From positions 6,696,001 through 6,760,000 of the forward strand of contig NZ_LT607412.1 in the NCBI RefSeq assembly GCF_900091455.1: DNA of 64,000 nt, written 5' to 3'. The notes under the pieces are model-generated. The model was not told the origin of the DNA, searched no databases, and was given only the letters and a program-made list of their open reading frames with translations. Source of the stretch: Micromonospora coriariae. Its GTDB lineage: Bacteria > Actinomycetota > Actinomycetes > Mycobacteriales > Micromonosporaceae. The translations under genes and the position numbers were made by a program. Position 1 is the stretch's first letter, and each line of letters opens with the position of its first letter. Shown in pieces: positions 42,718 through 52,524 of this stretch.

Positions 42718-44010
42718 ATGCGGTTGAATCCGTTCACCGGGGCCTATCTCAGCGATCCGGCCAGCGTGTGGCGACGCATTCTCGACGATCCCGCCGGGGT
42801 GCACCACGCCGAGGATCTGGGTCTGTGGTTGATCAGCAGGCACGAGCACGTGCGGCGCGCTCTCGGCGACGCCGGAACCTTCGGCAACGCCCTCACCCTC
42901 GCTCCGGTCTACGAGGTCTGCCCGGAGGCGATGAGTGTCATCATGCAGATCGACGCGCCTCCCACCACCGCCGCCGCGGATCCGCCCGTACACCCCCGCA
43001 CCCGCCGGGCCCTACGCGCCACCTTCGCGAACACTCCGGACCGGGTCGAGTCCGAGTACGGCCCGATCGTCCGTCGCCGGGTCGACCAACTGGTGTCCCG
43101 GCTGGTCGCCCGCCAGGGCCGGCAGGTCGATCTCGTCCCGGAATTCGCCACCGAGCTTCCCCTGCTGGTCGTCCTGGACATCCTCGGAGTGCCCGACGCC
43201 GACATCGGGCGGATCCGGAGTTGGGCGGACGGTCAGATCGCCCTCATCTGGGGACAGCCCGACCCGGAGGAACAGGTGCGCCTGGCGCAGGGTCTGCTGG
43301 AGTTCTGGCACTACTGCCAGGAACTGGTCCGCCAGCGGGCCGACAGCGGGCACCTCGGCGACGACTTCATCAGCCGGGCCCTGACCTACCGCGACGACGA
43401 TGACGACGTGCTCACGGTGACCGAGGTGGCGAGTCTCGCCTTCAACCTCCTGGTCGCCGGCCACGAGACCACCGCCGGGCTGCTCGCCCACGCCCTCGAC
43501 CAGGCGCTGTCCAGCCCGCAGCGGTGGCGGGCGATCGCCGCCGACCCGCTGTCCGTCCCCGCGTTCGTTGCCGAGACGCTCCGGTTCGCACCCGCCATCG
43601 ACGGCTGGCTCAGGGTGACGCGCCGAGAGGTCACCCTGGGGGACGTCACCATACCGGCGGGGGCACGCTGCCTGCTGTTGATCGGAGCCGCCAACCGGGA
43701 CTCCGCGGTCTTCGCGCACCCGGACCGGTTCGATCCGCACCGCTCGGACGGAAGAGATCACCTGTCCTTCGGCCACGGGCCACATTTCTGCATCGGAGCG
43801 GCATTGGCGCGACTCGAGGCCGGGATCGCCCTCACCCGACTCGCGGCCGCCATTCCTGGCCTCCGGCTAACATCCGAGCAACATCGTTCATACAAGCCCA
43901 ACGTTGCATTTCGCGCACACCACGCTCTGGCCGCAACAATCGATATCATGGCACCGGTCGACGACCCGAAGGTGCGGGCGACGGCGAGCGCCGAGGTGCG
44001 CGCCGCCTGA
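42718..44010 (+). CDS. cytochrome P450
   Basis: A 430-residue soluble bacterial P450. AGGAGG lies six bases before the ATG. The I-helix motif is AGHETT near residue 246, the K-helix ExxR is ETLR near 285 and the heme loop is FGHGPHFCIGAALARLE with the proximal Cys near 361. The acid/alcohol pair of the I-helix is normal, so it should activate oxygen. No ferredoxin or reductase gene is adjacent, and no biosynthetic core gene is close, so electron partners and substrate are unknown. It is preceded by a long AT-rich promoter region. Confidence 0.95.
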   Translation: MRLNPFTGAYLSDPASVWRRILDDPAGVHHAEDLGLWLISRHEHVRRALGDAGTFGNALTLAPVYEVCPEAMSVIMQIDAPPTTAAADPPVHPRTRRALRATFANTPDRVESEYGPIVRRRVDQLVSRLVARQGRQVDLVPEFATELPLLVVLDILGVPDADIGRIRSWADGQIALIWGQPDPEEQVRLAQGLLEFWHYCQELVRQRADSGHLGDDFISRALTYRDDDDDVLTVTEVASLAFNLLVAGHETTAGLLAHALDQALSSPQRWRAIAADPLSVPAFVAETLRFAPAIDGWLRVTRREVTLGDVTIPAGARCLLLIGAANRDSAVFAHPDRFDPHRSDGRDHLSFGHGPHFCIGAALARLEAGIALTRLAAAIPGLRLTSEQHRSYKPNVAFRAHHALAATIDIMAPVDDPKVRATASAEVRAA

Positions 44011-44167
44011 CTGTTCCGCGATCCGTCCGCGCGCCAACGGGGCTGACCTGCGGACCGATCGGGTACGGGGCGGCCGGGCCCACCGCGCACCGCGGGTGCC
44101 CGGGGTGGGTCTCCTGCCGCCCTTGGTCGCGCTTTCCTCGACGATCCATGTCGGCCAACGTCTTCAC

Positions 44168-44185
44168 ACCCATAGCATCATGGGT
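44168..44185. promoter_or_regulatory. inverted repeat ACCCAT-AGCATC-ATGGGT upstream of the XRE gene
   Basis: Perfect six-base arms with a 6-base spacer, 90 bases before the XRE-type regulator gene in a 264-base gap that otherwise shows no gene. It could be an autoregulatory operator. Confidence 0.35.
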
Positions 44186-44274
44186 TAAGAATTGCCCCCT
44201 ATGAATGTTCGGCCCATCGGTTAATCTCGATCGGACGCCCACTGTCGATTCGCTGGTGCCATGAAGGTGAGCGC

Positions 44275-44754
44275 ATGGAACACACGTCCCCGTCGAGCGC
44301 TGCTCACTCCGCCGCCAGTGAGCGGTTCCGATGGGAGCTCCGCAGCTGCCGGGTCCGACGAGGCCTGACGCAGCGGGCCCTGGCGGACCTGGTGCGGTTC
44401 AGCCGGGAGACGGTCGCGGCGGTCGAGTCGGGTCGCCGGTTCGGCAGTCACGAGTTCGCGGTCCGCTGCGACGACGTCCTCGACACCGGCGGCCGGCTGG
44501 TGGCGCTGTGGCCGCAGGTCGCGGCCGAGCAGTTGGCGGCCGACGGCCGCCGCGGCCCCCGCTCCCCGGACCCGGTGCGGCTGGAACCACCGGTGCCCCA
44601 CCAGCGCGGTCGACGCGACGCGCGCGACCCGGGCGCGATGGTGGACGCCATCGACGAGCTGCGTGAGCTGATCGGCCAGGTGCTCAGCGGCCAGCCCGAT
44701 CCGGACGACGGTGCGCGGCGTCGGGCGGTCAGCCCCCACGACGACCAGCGCTGA
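44275..44754 (+). CDS. XRE-family helix-turn-helix protein
   Basis: A 159-residue protein. The N-terminal HTH covers about residues 18-73: LRSCRVRRGLTQRALADLVR followed by FSRETVAAVESGRR. The remainder is charged and probably disordered, with a short C-terminal helix (IDELRELIGQVLS). Larger actinobacterial XRE proteins of this kind carry a DUF5753 domain; it is absent here. It lies 178 bases before the second CvnA-type gene and may regulate that operon. Confidence 0.85.
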   Translation: MEHTSPSSAAHSAASERFRWELRSCRVRRGLTQRALADLVRFSRETVAAVESGRRFGSHEFAVRCDDVLDTGGRLVALWPQVAAEQLAADGRRGPRSPDPVRLEPPVPHQRGRRDARDPGAMVDAIDELRELIGQVLSGQPDPDDGARRRAVSPHDDQR

Positions 44755-44932
44755 CTTCACGGACCCCGCCCACCCTCGCTGCGTCACCGGCTGCTGACTC
44801 TGGGTACAGATGCTGGTACGGGCAGTTTGTACCACGGCCAGGTCTGGTCACCGGGCGCGCGTTCCGGCCGAATGAGACTTGCATTCCGCAACGTGCGTAT
44901 AGACCGTCATCGACGAGTCGTGGGAGTCAATC

Positions 44933-47398
44933 TTGGCGTCGAGCACGAGGTCCCACGCGGCCCGACCCTACCCGACCCGGCGGCGCGGTTGGAAGATCGC
45001 CGGGCGGATGCGCCTCATCGTCGCGGCACCGCTGGTCGCCGTGATCGGGTTCGCCGGCCTGGCGCTGACCGAGAGCGCGCGCCAGACGAGCCGCGCCAGC
45101 GACCTGGAGGTGCTGGCGCGTCTCGGCGCCGAAGCCGGTGACCTGGCCTACCGGCTGCAACGCGAGCGCATCGCCGCCGCCGACCTGCTCACCTACGCCG
45201 CACCGGAGCAGCAGGACGCCTTCGCCGCGGAGATGGCCGCCACCGACGACGCCGTCGGCCGCTACCGCCGGCAGCGCGACCGGGTGCCCGCCGACACGGA
45301 CGCCAACCGGCCCCTCCTGCGACGCATCGACACGGCCCTGGACGGCCTCGCCCCGCTGCGTACCCAGGTGCGCACGGCGGCGCACGCCTCGGTGTCGGCG
45401 ATGACCTTCAGCTACCGCATCGCGATCGCCGACCTGATCAATTTCCGCGAGAACGTCTCGCACGGGGTGGTCAACGCTCAACTCGCCGACGGGATCCGAG
45501 CCTCGGCGGCACTGTCGAAGACGGCGGAGGCGATCGGTCAGCAGCAGGTCGCCGTGCTCCGCGCCGTCGCGGCCGGCGAGCTGACCCCCGCCATGCAGCA
45601 GGACATCACCGCCGCCCGCACCAGCTACACCGAATCGAGCCTGTCGTTCCTCGCCCTGGCCCCACCCGACTGGAGCCTCTGGTGGGACCAGGTCGGCACC
45701 GGCAAGGAAGCACTCGTACTGCAACGGATGCAGGACGAGGTGTCCCGGGCCCAGCCGGGGACGCGACTGCGACTGGCGACCGACTCCTGGGTGTCCACGA
45801 CGCAGGAGCGTGCCGCACGCCTCTCCGAGCTGCGGGGCCGGGTCGACGACGCGGTGCTCGACGACGTCCGGGCCGCGCACGCCGACCAGCGCCGCCGGGC
45901 GGTCGCCGAGGCCGTCGGCGTCCTCCTGGCGCTGCTGCTGACCGCGCTGGTGACCTGGGCCGTCGCCCGGCAGATCACCCGGCGGTTGCGTCGCCTGCGC
46001 GACGCGGCCAACGCCGTCGCGTTCGAGCAGCTCCCCGCCGTGGTGGCCCGGCTCCAGCAGCCGGGCAGCGCCGCCGTCGACCCCAACGAGCTGGCCCGCC
46101 AGCAGTCCACCGCCGCCCTCGAACCATCCAGTGCCGACGAGATCGGCGAGCTGGGCCAGGCGTTCAGCGCAGTGCACCGGGCCGCCGTGCGGACCGCCGC
46201 CGAACAGGCGGTCATGCGTGCCAACACCGCCGACATCTTCATCCACCTGAGCCGCCGCGAGCAGCGGCTGGTCGACGCCGTCCTGGCCCAGGTCGATCTG
46301 GTCGAGCGGGACGAGACCGACCCCGACCGGCTCCACCAGCTCTACACACTGGACAACCTGGCCACCCGGATGGGACGGATCAACGCCAGCCTGCTGGTGC
46401 TCGGCGGCGTCGGCGTGGGTCGGGTACGCCAGCACGACGTGCCGCTGCAACAGGTGCTCCAGGCGGCGTTGTCCCAGATCGAGCACTACGCGCGGATCCG
46501 GCTCGGCATGGTCGACGGGGACGTCGCCGTCGCGGCCAAGTCCGTCGACGAGGTCGTGCACCTGCTCGCCGAACTCATGGACAACGCGACGACGTACTCG
46601 CCGCCGGGCAGCGAGGCGTGGGTGACCGGCCGGAGCCTGGGAGACCGGGTCATCGTCCAGATCAGCGACGAGGGCGTGGGCCTGTCCCCGCAACGGCTGC
46701 AGCAGCTCAACGAACTGCTGGCCCGCCCGCCGGCCATCGACGTCGCCGCCGTACGCGCGATGGGGCTGGTCGTCGTGGGCCAGCTCGCGGCCCGGTTGGG
46801 GGCGAGCGTCCAACTGCGACGCGGCCCCCGACGCGGCACCCTCGCCGAGGCGACGCTGCCCGCCGCGATGATCCGGTCGCTGCCACCGGAGGAGTACCTG
46901 CTCGCACCCGGCCGGCTGTCCCGCCGGGCGGCCCGTACGACCAACCCGCCACCGCCGTACCAGCCGCGCCCGCAACCCACCGCGGGGCACCCCCCGGCCG
47001 AGCGGACCCTGCCGGCGGCGCCGGTGTTCCGACCCGCTCCCACACGCACGGACCGGGGTGAGGCGCCGACCGAGGAGCTCCTCATCTTCGAACAGGTGAA
47101 CCACTGGTTCCACACCGATGTCGTCAACGGTCACGACGGCCGGGAGTGGTCGAGTCCGGCCGACGACGCCTGGCGTACCGCCGCCCAGGCGCACGCCCCC
47201 GAGGTCGCCACGACGACCACGTCCGGCCTGCCCAAACGACAACCGCAACGGCATCTCGTGCCCGGTGGCGTCACAGTGCCGCAGCAGCAGCAACGGTCCG
47301 AATACCGCGACCCGGCCCAGGTGGCGACGGCGATGGCCGCGTACGCGCGCGGAGTGGCGACCCGACGACGCACCCCGATCAACCTCGGCAACAAATGA
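44933..47398 (+). CDS. second CvnA-type sensor (NIT, HAMP and GHKL ATPase domains)
   Basis: An 821-residue membrane protein. The start is TTG, supported by GGGAG six bases upstream. A first membrane segment (about 28-45) and a second (about 325-345) flank a helical NIT-type sensor domain. HAMP follows ([17 protein letters not shown]), then the family segment [19 protein letters not shown] near 470, where the histidine of other CvnA proteins (LDHLATRMRR) is Asn. The GHKL ATPase domain has [16 protein letters not shown] and [10 protein letters not shown] long proline-rich tail ends the protein. It is followed 16 bases later by a roadblock gene and then by a complete ABC importer, so it may sense the transported ligand. 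Confidence 0.88.
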   Translation: MASSTRSHAARPYPTRRRGWKIAGRMRLIVAAPLVAVIGFAGLALTESARQTSRASDLEVLARLGAEAGDLAYRLQRERIAAADLLTYAAPEQQDAFAAEMAATDDAVGRYRRQRDRVPADTDANRPLLRRIDTALDGLAPLRTQVRTAAHASVSAMTFSYRIAIADLINFRENVSHGVVNAQLADGIRASAALSKTAEAIGQQQVAVLRAVAAGELTPAMQQDITAARTSYTESSLSFLALAPPDWSLWWDQVGTGKEALVLQRMQDEVSRAQPGTRLRLATDSWVSTTQERAARLSELRGRVDDAVLDDVRAAHADQRRRAVAEAVGVLLALLLTALVTWAVARQITRRLRRLRDAANAVAFEQLPAVVARLQQPGSAAVDPNELARQQSTAALEPSSADEIGELGQAFSAVHRAAVRTAAEQAVMRANTADIFIHLSRREQRLVDAVLAQVDLVERDETDPDRLHQLYTLDNLATRMGRINASLLVLGGVGVGRVRQHDVPLQQVLQAALSQIEHYARIRLGMVDGDVAVAAKSVDEVVHLLAELMDNATTYSPPGSEAWVTGRSLGDRVIVQISDEGVGLSPQRLQQLNELLARPPAIDVAAVRAMGLVVVGQLAARLGASVQLRRGPRRGTLAEATLPAAMIRSLPPEEYLLAPGRLSRRAARTTNPPPPYQPRPQPTAGHPPAERTLPAAPVFRPAPTRTDRGEAPTEELLIFEQVNHWFHTDVVNGHDGREWSSPADDAWRTAAQAHAPEVATTTTSGLPKRQPQRHLVPGGVTVPQQQQRSEYRDPAQVATAMAAYARGVATRRRTPINLGNK

Positions 47399-47414
47399 CG
47401 CGACAGGAGAGCAC

Positions 47415-47819
47415 GTGAGCGACCAACAGGATCTCGGCTGGCTGCTGGACAACTTCGCCGCGCGCGCGACCGAGGTGAGCCACGCGATCGCCATCTCCAG
47501 CGACGGTCTGATGGTGGCCGCCACGCGCGACCTGCCGCCGGACCGCGCCGACCAGCTCGCCGCGACGGGCAGTGGGCTGGTCAGCCTGCTGCGGGGCGCG
47601 GCGGCGTTCTTCGACGCCGGAGCGGTGATCTCCAACGTCACACAGCTCGAAGGCGGGTTCATGTTCTCGATGGCCTTCAACGATGGCGCCTCGCTGCTGG
47701 TCCTCGCCGCACCGGAGTGTGACGTGGGCAAGGTCTCCTACGAGATGACCGAACTGGCCAACCGGATCGGAGACGCGCTGACCCCCGCGGCCCGAGCTGC
47801 CCTGGCCCGCAGCCGCTGA
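47415..47819 (+). CDS. second CvnB-type roadblock/LC7 protein
   Basis: A 134-residue protein starting at GTG with AGGAGA four bases upstream. SDQQDLGWLLDNFAARATEV and AIAISSDGLMVAATRDLP are the usual start of conservon roadblock proteins. It directly follows the CvnA-type gene. No DUF742 or GTPase partner follows; the next gene is an ABC transporter binding protein 48 bases on. Confidence 0.93.
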   Translation: MSDQQDLGWLLDNFAARATEVSHAIAISSDGLMVAATRDLPPDRADQLAATGSGLVSLLRGAAAFFDAGAVISNVTQLEGGFMFSMAFNDGASLLVLAAPECDVGKVSYEMTELANRIGDALTPAARAALARSR

Positions 47820-47867
47820 CACCCGGCGCCCCCACGCCGGAGACACCTCCCTTCCCCTGGAGAAGAC

Positions 47868-49061
47868 ATGCCTCTCACCACCCCTCGGCGCAGCCGTGCC
47901 CTCACCGCAAGCCTCCTCGCGCTCGTACTGGGCGTCGGCACGGCCTGCGGCGACGACGGGCCCGGCACGAGTGCCAGCGGATCGATAAAGATCGGCCTGC
48001 TCGCGTCACTGTCCGGGACGTACCAGGCCGTCGGCACGGAGATCCGCGACGGCTTCCAGCTCTACCTGGACACCCACGACGGCAAGCTCGGCGGCCGCCA
48101 GGTCGACCTCGTCGTCGCCGACGAGGGCAACGGCGCCCAGACCGCGGTGCCCGCGGCGACCAAACTGCTCAAGCAGGACCGCGTGGTAGCGCTCACCGGC
48201 ATCGTCGGTGGCGGCTCGGTCGCCGGGGTCACCCCGCTGCTCGCCGAGACCAAGGTGCCGCTCGTCGGCTCCAACGGCCGGCCCGAGCTCAAGGACGTCT
48301 CCCGGGTCTGGCACACCTCGTACCTCTCCGACGAGCCCGGGGCGGCGATCGCCCAGCACGTCCGGGACAACGTGCAGGGCTCGGTGTACGCGATCGGCCC
48401 GGACTACCAGGGCGGGTGGGACGAGCTGCGCGGCTTCACCGACGCGTTCGCCAAGGCCGGTGGGAAGCTCGCCAACCCCGATGGCAAGACGACGTTCACC
48501 CCGTTCCCGGCGACCACCAACTTCACCCCGTACTTCGCCCGGATCAAGGCTTCTGGCGCGGCGGCCGTCTACACCTTCTACGCCGGCAGCGCCGCTGTCG
48601 ACTTCGTCAAGCAGTACGCGCAGTCCGAGATCAAGGACGTCCCGCTGTACGCGGCCGGGTTCCTCACCGAGGGCGGAGTGCTCAACGCGCAGGGCGAGGC
48701 CGCCCGGGACATCTACTCGGTGCTCAACTACTCGCCCGACCTCGACAACGCCGAGAACCGTGCCTTCGTCGCGGCGTGGAAGGGGAAGCACGACGGCTCC
48801 CCCACGACGTACGCGCTCGCCTCCTACGACGCGGCGGCGGTGCTGGACCGGGCCATCGGGGCCGCTGGGAGCGACCCGACCCCGGAGGCCATCAACAAGG
48901 CCATCGGTCAGCTCGGCCAGATCGCCAGTCCGCGCGGCACCTGGCAGTTCTCCACCGCCACGCACTCCCCCGTGCAGAAGTGGTACCTGCGGCAGGTCCG
49001 CCAGGACGGTCGGGCGCTGTCCAACACCGTCGTGGGTGACCTCGCGACCATCGGCCGGTGA
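47868..49061 (+). CDS. branched-chain-amino-acid-type ABC transporter substrate-binding lipoprotein
   Basis: A 397-residue lipoprotein; CTGGAGAA lies just upstream of the ATG. The signal peptide ends in lipobox GTAC with Cys27. The body is a Leu/Ile/Val-binding-like fold: IKIGLLASLSGTYQAVGTEI at the mature start and LPLVGSN-like and YAIGPDYQGGW blocks in the middle. The family binds amino acids, amides, urea or aromatic acids, so the ligand cannot be assigned. It is the first of five transporter genes with overlapping ends. Confidence 0.93.
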   Translation: MPLTTPRRSRALTASLLALVLGVGTACGDDGPGTSASGSIKIGLLASLSGTYQAVGTEIRDGFQLYLDTHDGKLGGRQVDLVVADEGNGAQTAVPAATKLLKQDRVVALTGIVGGGSVAGVTPLLAETKVPLVGSNGRPELKDVSRVWHTSYLSDEPGAAIAQHVRDNVQGSVYAIGPDYQGGWDELRGFTDAFAKAGGKLANPDGKTTFTPFPATTNFTPYFARIKASGAAAVYTFYAGSAAVDFVKQYAQSEIKDVPLYAAGFLTEGGVLNAQGEAARDIYSVLNYSPDLDNAENRAFVAAWKGKHDGSPTTYALASYDAAAVLDRAIGAAGSDPTPEAINKAIGQLGQIASPRGTWQFSTATHSPVQKWYLRQVRQDGRALSNTVVGDLATIGR

Positions 49062-49954
49062 TCGCGGTGGCGGCCGGCACGAATCGGATCGACCCGTACC
49101 TGATCCCGGCGCTGGACGGGGTCGCCTACGGGCTGCTCGTCTTCGTCGCGGCGTCGGGTCTGGTCATCTGTTTCGGCGTCGCCAACATCCTCAACCTGGC
49201 GCACGGCACGCTCTACGCGATCGGCGGGTACACCGCCGCCGCCCTGCTCGACGGCGGCTGGGCGAGCCTGGCGTTGGCGCTGGCGGTCGGTGTGCTGGCC
49301 GCCGCCGCGGCCGGTGTGCTGCTGGCCGGCCTGCTCACACCTGTCGCCACGGGCAACCACCTCACCCAGGCGCTGCTGACCTTCGGGGTGGCGCTGGCCG
49401 GCGGCAGCCTGCTCGTCGCCGGCTTCGGACCCGACGATCCGCAGGTCCAGGTCCCCGCCGCCCTGGACGGGTCGGTCGTCGTCGCCGGCCACCGCTACGC
49501 CGCGTACCGGCTGGTGTTCATCGTCGTGGCCGCGGTGCTCGCCGCCGCGCTCTACCTCGTGGTGCGGCGTACCCGGGCCGGGATGCTGGTCCGGGCGGCC
49601 GTCGACGACGCGGAGATGGTCGCCTGCATGGGCGTCAGTCCCGCGCGGATCCGGGCCGGTGTGCTCGCCGCCGCCGGCGCGCTGGCCGGCGCGGCCGGGG
49701 TCCTGGGTGCGCCCATCATCGGCCCCGGCGCGGACACCGCCGACACCGTGCTGCTGCTGTCCCTGGTGGTCGTCGTCCTCGGTGGCCTCGGGTCGATGGC
49801 GGGCACCCTGCTCGCCGCGCTCGCAATCGGGGAGATCCAGACCCTGGGAGTGGCGCTGCTGCCGTCCGCCGCACCGTTCCTGCTGTTCGCCGCCATGGCG
49901 GCCGTCCTCGCCGTGCGGGCGCGTGGCTTCGCCACCAACCGGAGGGCGACATGA
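49058..49954 (+). CDS. LivH-type ABC transporter permease
   Basis: A 298-residue integral membrane protein with about eight hydrophobic helices. The GTG start overlaps the binding-protein stop by four bases (GTGA). The LivH signature is clear: GLLVFVAASGLVICFGVANI then NLAHGTLYAIGGYTAAALL at the start, and RAAVDDAEMVACMGVSPARI in the cytoplasmic coupling loop near residue 180. It forms the pore with the next gene product. Confidence 0.94.
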   Translation: MIAVAAGTNRIDPYLIPALDGVAYGLLVFVAASGLVICFGVANILNLAHGTLYAIGGYTAAALLDGGWASLALALAVGVLAAAAAGVLLAGLLTPVATGNHLTQALLTFGVALAGGSLLVAGFGPDDPQVQVPAALDGSVVVAGHRYAAYRLVFIVVAAVLAAALYLVVRRTRAGMLVRAAVDDAEMVACMGVSPARIRAGVLAAAGALAGAAGVLGAPIIGPGADTADTVLLLSLVVVVLGGLGSMAGTLLAALAIGEIQTLGVALLPSAAPFLLFAAMAAVLAVRARGFATNRRAT

Positions 49955-50979
49955 GGGACGAGGTGATCCGTTGGGTACGCGGCGGTATCGCGGCACTCGT
50001 GCTGGCCGGCCTGGTCGTGGCGCCCTGGGTGGTCGACGACTACACCGCGGCGATCCTCGCCCGGACGCTGGCGCTGGCCCTGGTCGGGGTGAGCGTGGCG
50101 CTGCTCACCGGCGTCGCCGGCATGCCCACCCTCGGCCAGACCGCACCGTACGCGGCCGGTGCCTACGCCTGCGCCGTGCTCGGCAGCCAGATCTCCGACG
50201 TCGGCGTCGTGCAGGTCGCCGTCGCGGCGGGCGCCGGGGCGTTGCTGGCCGCGTTGACCGTGCCGCTGGTCGTCCCCGCCCGAGGGGTGATCGTCCTGAT
50301 GATCACCCTGGCCATCGGTGAACTCGTCGTGACCGTCCTGGGCCGGTGGCGGTCGGTGACCGGCGGCACGGACGGGCTGGCCGGCCTGTCCCCGGTCCGC
50401 CCGTTCTGGGGCCTGCCGGTCCTCGCCAGCGACCAGGCGCGCTACCTGTACACGCTGGTCGTCGTGGCCACCCTGGTCGGCGCGGTGCTGCTCCTGCTGC
50501 GTACCCGGTTCGGGTTGCTGCTGCGTGCCGGCCGCGACGACGAGACGCGGCTGCGGGCCAGCGGGCACCGGGTGCCGCTGCACCTGTCCGGCGCGCACAT
50601 CGTCGCCGGGGCGATCGCCGGTGCCGCCGGCTCACTGCTGGTCGTCGCCCAGCAGTACATTTCGCCCGCCGATTTCGGCTTCGACACCTCCGCGCTGCTG
50701 CTGCTCGGTGTCGTCATCGGTGGTACCGCCTCGGTTGGTGGCGCCCTGGTGGGCGCAGCGCTCGTCATCGCCGTCCGGGACTGGCTGTTCGGGGTGCTGC
50801 CCGGCCACGCGCCACTGGTGCTGGGCGCACTGTTCGTCGCGACGGTCTACCTGCTGCCGACCGGCGTCCACCGTGCCCCGAGATTGCGCGGCAGGGTGCG
50901 CCCGCCGACCGCCCCGCCGAGCCGGCAAGACGCCCCGGCCACCCGTGACCACGCCCCGGTACCGGAGCTACGCGGATGA
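49951..50979 (+). CDS. LivM-type ABC transporter permease
   Basis: A 342-residue integral membrane protein. Its ATG overlaps the LivH-type stop (ATGA). LivM blocks are visible: LTGVAGMPTLGQTAPYAAGA near residue 50, RAGRDDETRLRASGHRVP in the coupling loop near 195 and SALLLLGVVIGGTASVGGAL near 245. The C-terminal 40 residues are a hydrophilic, proline-rich tail without the fused ATPase found in some LivM proteins. Confidence 0.94.
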   Translation: MRDEVIRWVRGGIAALVLAGLVVAPWVVDDYTAAILARTLALALVGVSVALLTGVAGMPTLGQTAPYAAGAYACAVLGSQISDVGVVQVAVAAGAGALLAALTVPLVVPARGVIVLMITLAIGELVVTVLGRWRSVTGGTDGLAGLSPVRPFWGLPVLASDQARYLYTLVVVATLVGAVLLLLRTRFGLLLRAGRDDETRLRASGHRVPLHLSGAHIVAGAIAGAAGSLLVVAQQYISPADFGFDTSALLLLGVVIGGTASVGGALVGAALVIAVRDWLFGVLPGHAPLVLGALFVATVYLLPTGVHRAPRLRGRVRPPTAPPSRQDAPATRDHAPVPELRG

Positions 50980-51719
50980 CCGGCCTGCTCAGCGCCCAGG
51001 ATGTCAGCGTGCGCTACGGCTCGCTCGCCGCGCTCGCCGGCGTCGACCTGTGCATCCACGACGGTCAGCGGCACGCCCTCATCGGCCCCAACGGAGCCGG
51101 CAAGACGACGCTGCTCGACGTCATCGGCGGGTCGACGAGGCCACACCGAGGCACTGTGCGGTTCAACGGACGCGACGTCAGCCGGCTGGGCCCGGCGGCG
51201 CGGGCCCGCCGAGGCATCAACCGGATACACCAACGGCCCGCGGTGTTTCCCACGCTCACCGCGACGGAGAACGTCGTGGTCGCCGCGCTGCCCCGGGTCG
51301 ACCGGCGCCGCGGGTGGTGGCCCGGCGGGCACCGACGTGCCGCCCAGCACCGGGCTGGCCCGCTGCTGGACCAGATGGGCCTGGCCGACGTCGCGGCGGT
51401 GCAGGCCGGCCACCTCGCACACGGGCAACGACGCCAGTTGGAGATCGCGATGGCCCTTGCCGGTCGCCCCCGCCTGCTGCTGCTCGACGAACCGGCGGCC
51501 GGGCTGTCCGCCACCGAGGTCGGCCGGCTGATCGAGCTGCTCCGGGCACTGCCCAGGGCGGTCGCCGTGTTGCTTGTCGAACATCGACTGGACCTGGTGT
51601 ACGCCCTGTCCGACACGGTCACCGTGCTGCGCGACGGCCGGACGTTGGCCGCCGGGACGCCCGACGAGATCCGTACCTCGCCGCTGGTGCGGCAGGCCTA
51701 TGCCGACGGGGTGTCCTGA
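50976..51719 (+). CDS. LivG-type ABC transporter ATPase
   Basis: A 247-residue ATPase overlapping the LivM-type stop (ATGA). Walker A is GPNGAGKTT near residue 38, the signature loop is LAHGQRRQLEIAMAL near 150 (LSxGQ form altered to LAHGQ, as in several LivG proteins), Walker B is LLLLDEPAAGLS near 170 and the switch histidine is in LVEHRLD. It energises the amino-acid-type importer with the next gene. Confidence 0.95.
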   Translation: MTGLLSAQDVSVRYGSLAALAGVDLCIHDGQRHALIGPNGAGKTTLLDVIGGSTRPHRGTVRFNGRDVSRLGPAARARRGINRIHQRPAVFPTLTATENVVVAALPRVDRRRGWWPGGHRRAAQHRAGPLLDQMGLADVAAVQAGHLAHGQRRQLEIAMALAGRPRLLLLDEPAAGLSATEVGRLIELLRALPRAVAVLLVEHRLDLVYALSDTVTVLRDGRTLAAGTPDEIRTSPLVRQAYADGVS

Positions 51720-52489
51720 TGCTGTGTGTGGAGCGTCTCTGCGCCGGCTACGCCGGCGGAATCGTGCTGCACGAGGTGAGCCTGCGGGTGCCTCCGGGCA
51801 GCATCCAGGCGGTGGTCGGTCGCAACGGCGCGGGCAAGAGCACCCTCGTGCACACGATCGCCGGCCTGGTGCGAGCCTCCAGCGGTCGAATCGAGATCGG
51901 CGGGGTGCACGTGGCCGGCCGGCACCCCCATCGCGTCGCCCAGTCCGGGGTCGGTCTCGTCCCGCAGGGCCGGCGGGTCTTCTCCCGGTTGACCGTGGCC
52001 GAGCATCTCGTCCTGGCGGCCGCACCGTGGCGCGCCGCGACGGCCGGCGGCGAGGGCTGGACGGTGGCCCGGATCCTCGAGCTGCTGCCGAGGCTGGCTG
52101 TGCGGCTGCGGCACCGCGGCTGCGAGCTGTCCGGCGGCGAGCAGCAGATGCTCGCGATAGCCCGTGCGCTGCTCGGTCAACCGCGGGTGCTGCTGCTCGA
52201 CGAACCGTGTGAGGGCCTCGCCCCCGACCTGGCGGCGCGGGTCCGTGAGCTCATCGGTGGCCTGGCCGCCGACGGATTGACCGTGCTGCTCGTCGAGCAG
52301 CAGCTCCAGCACGCGATCGAGATCGCGGACCGGGTGGCGGTGCTGGAGTACGGCCAGGTCGTCTATGACCGGCCGACGGCCGAGGCCCGTACGGATCCCG
52401 CCCCGCTGGCGGCGATGTTGAGCGTCGCCGCCGTCCCACCGCCCCCGGCCAACAGACCAGCCCCTCGGCTCTGGGCCGACACCCCGTAG
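51719..52489 (+). CDS. LivF-type ABC transporter ATPase
   Basis: A 256-residue ATPase whose ATG shares one base with the preceding stop (TGATG). Walker A is GRNGAGKST near residue 37, the Q-loop region VGLVPQGRRVFSRLTV matches LivF, the signature is LSGGEQQMLAIARAL near 140 and Walker B is VLLLDEPCEGLAPD. A short proline-rich C-terminal tail follows. It completes the five-gene transporter. Confidence 0.95.
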   Translation: MLCVERLCAGYAGGIVLHEVSLRVPPGSIQAVVGRNGAGKSTLVHTIAGLVRASSGRIEIGGVHVAGRHPHRVAQSGVGLVPQGRRVFSRLTVAEHLVLAAAPWRAATAGGEGWTVARILELLPRLAVRLRHRGCELSGGEQQMLAIARALLGQPRVLLLDEPCEGLAPDLAARVRELIGGLAADGLTVLLVEQQLQHAIEIADRVAVLEYGQVVYDRPTAEARTDPAPLAAMLSVAAVPPPPANRPAPRLWADTP

Positions 52490-52524
52490 GTCACCCGACC
52501 CCCTTTTCGGAGAGGTAGACACCG

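Noticed and set aside
44011..44274. Small genes between the P450 and XRE genes
   Set aside because: Frames here are short, lack ribosome sites and resemble nothing. Only an inverted repeat stands out.
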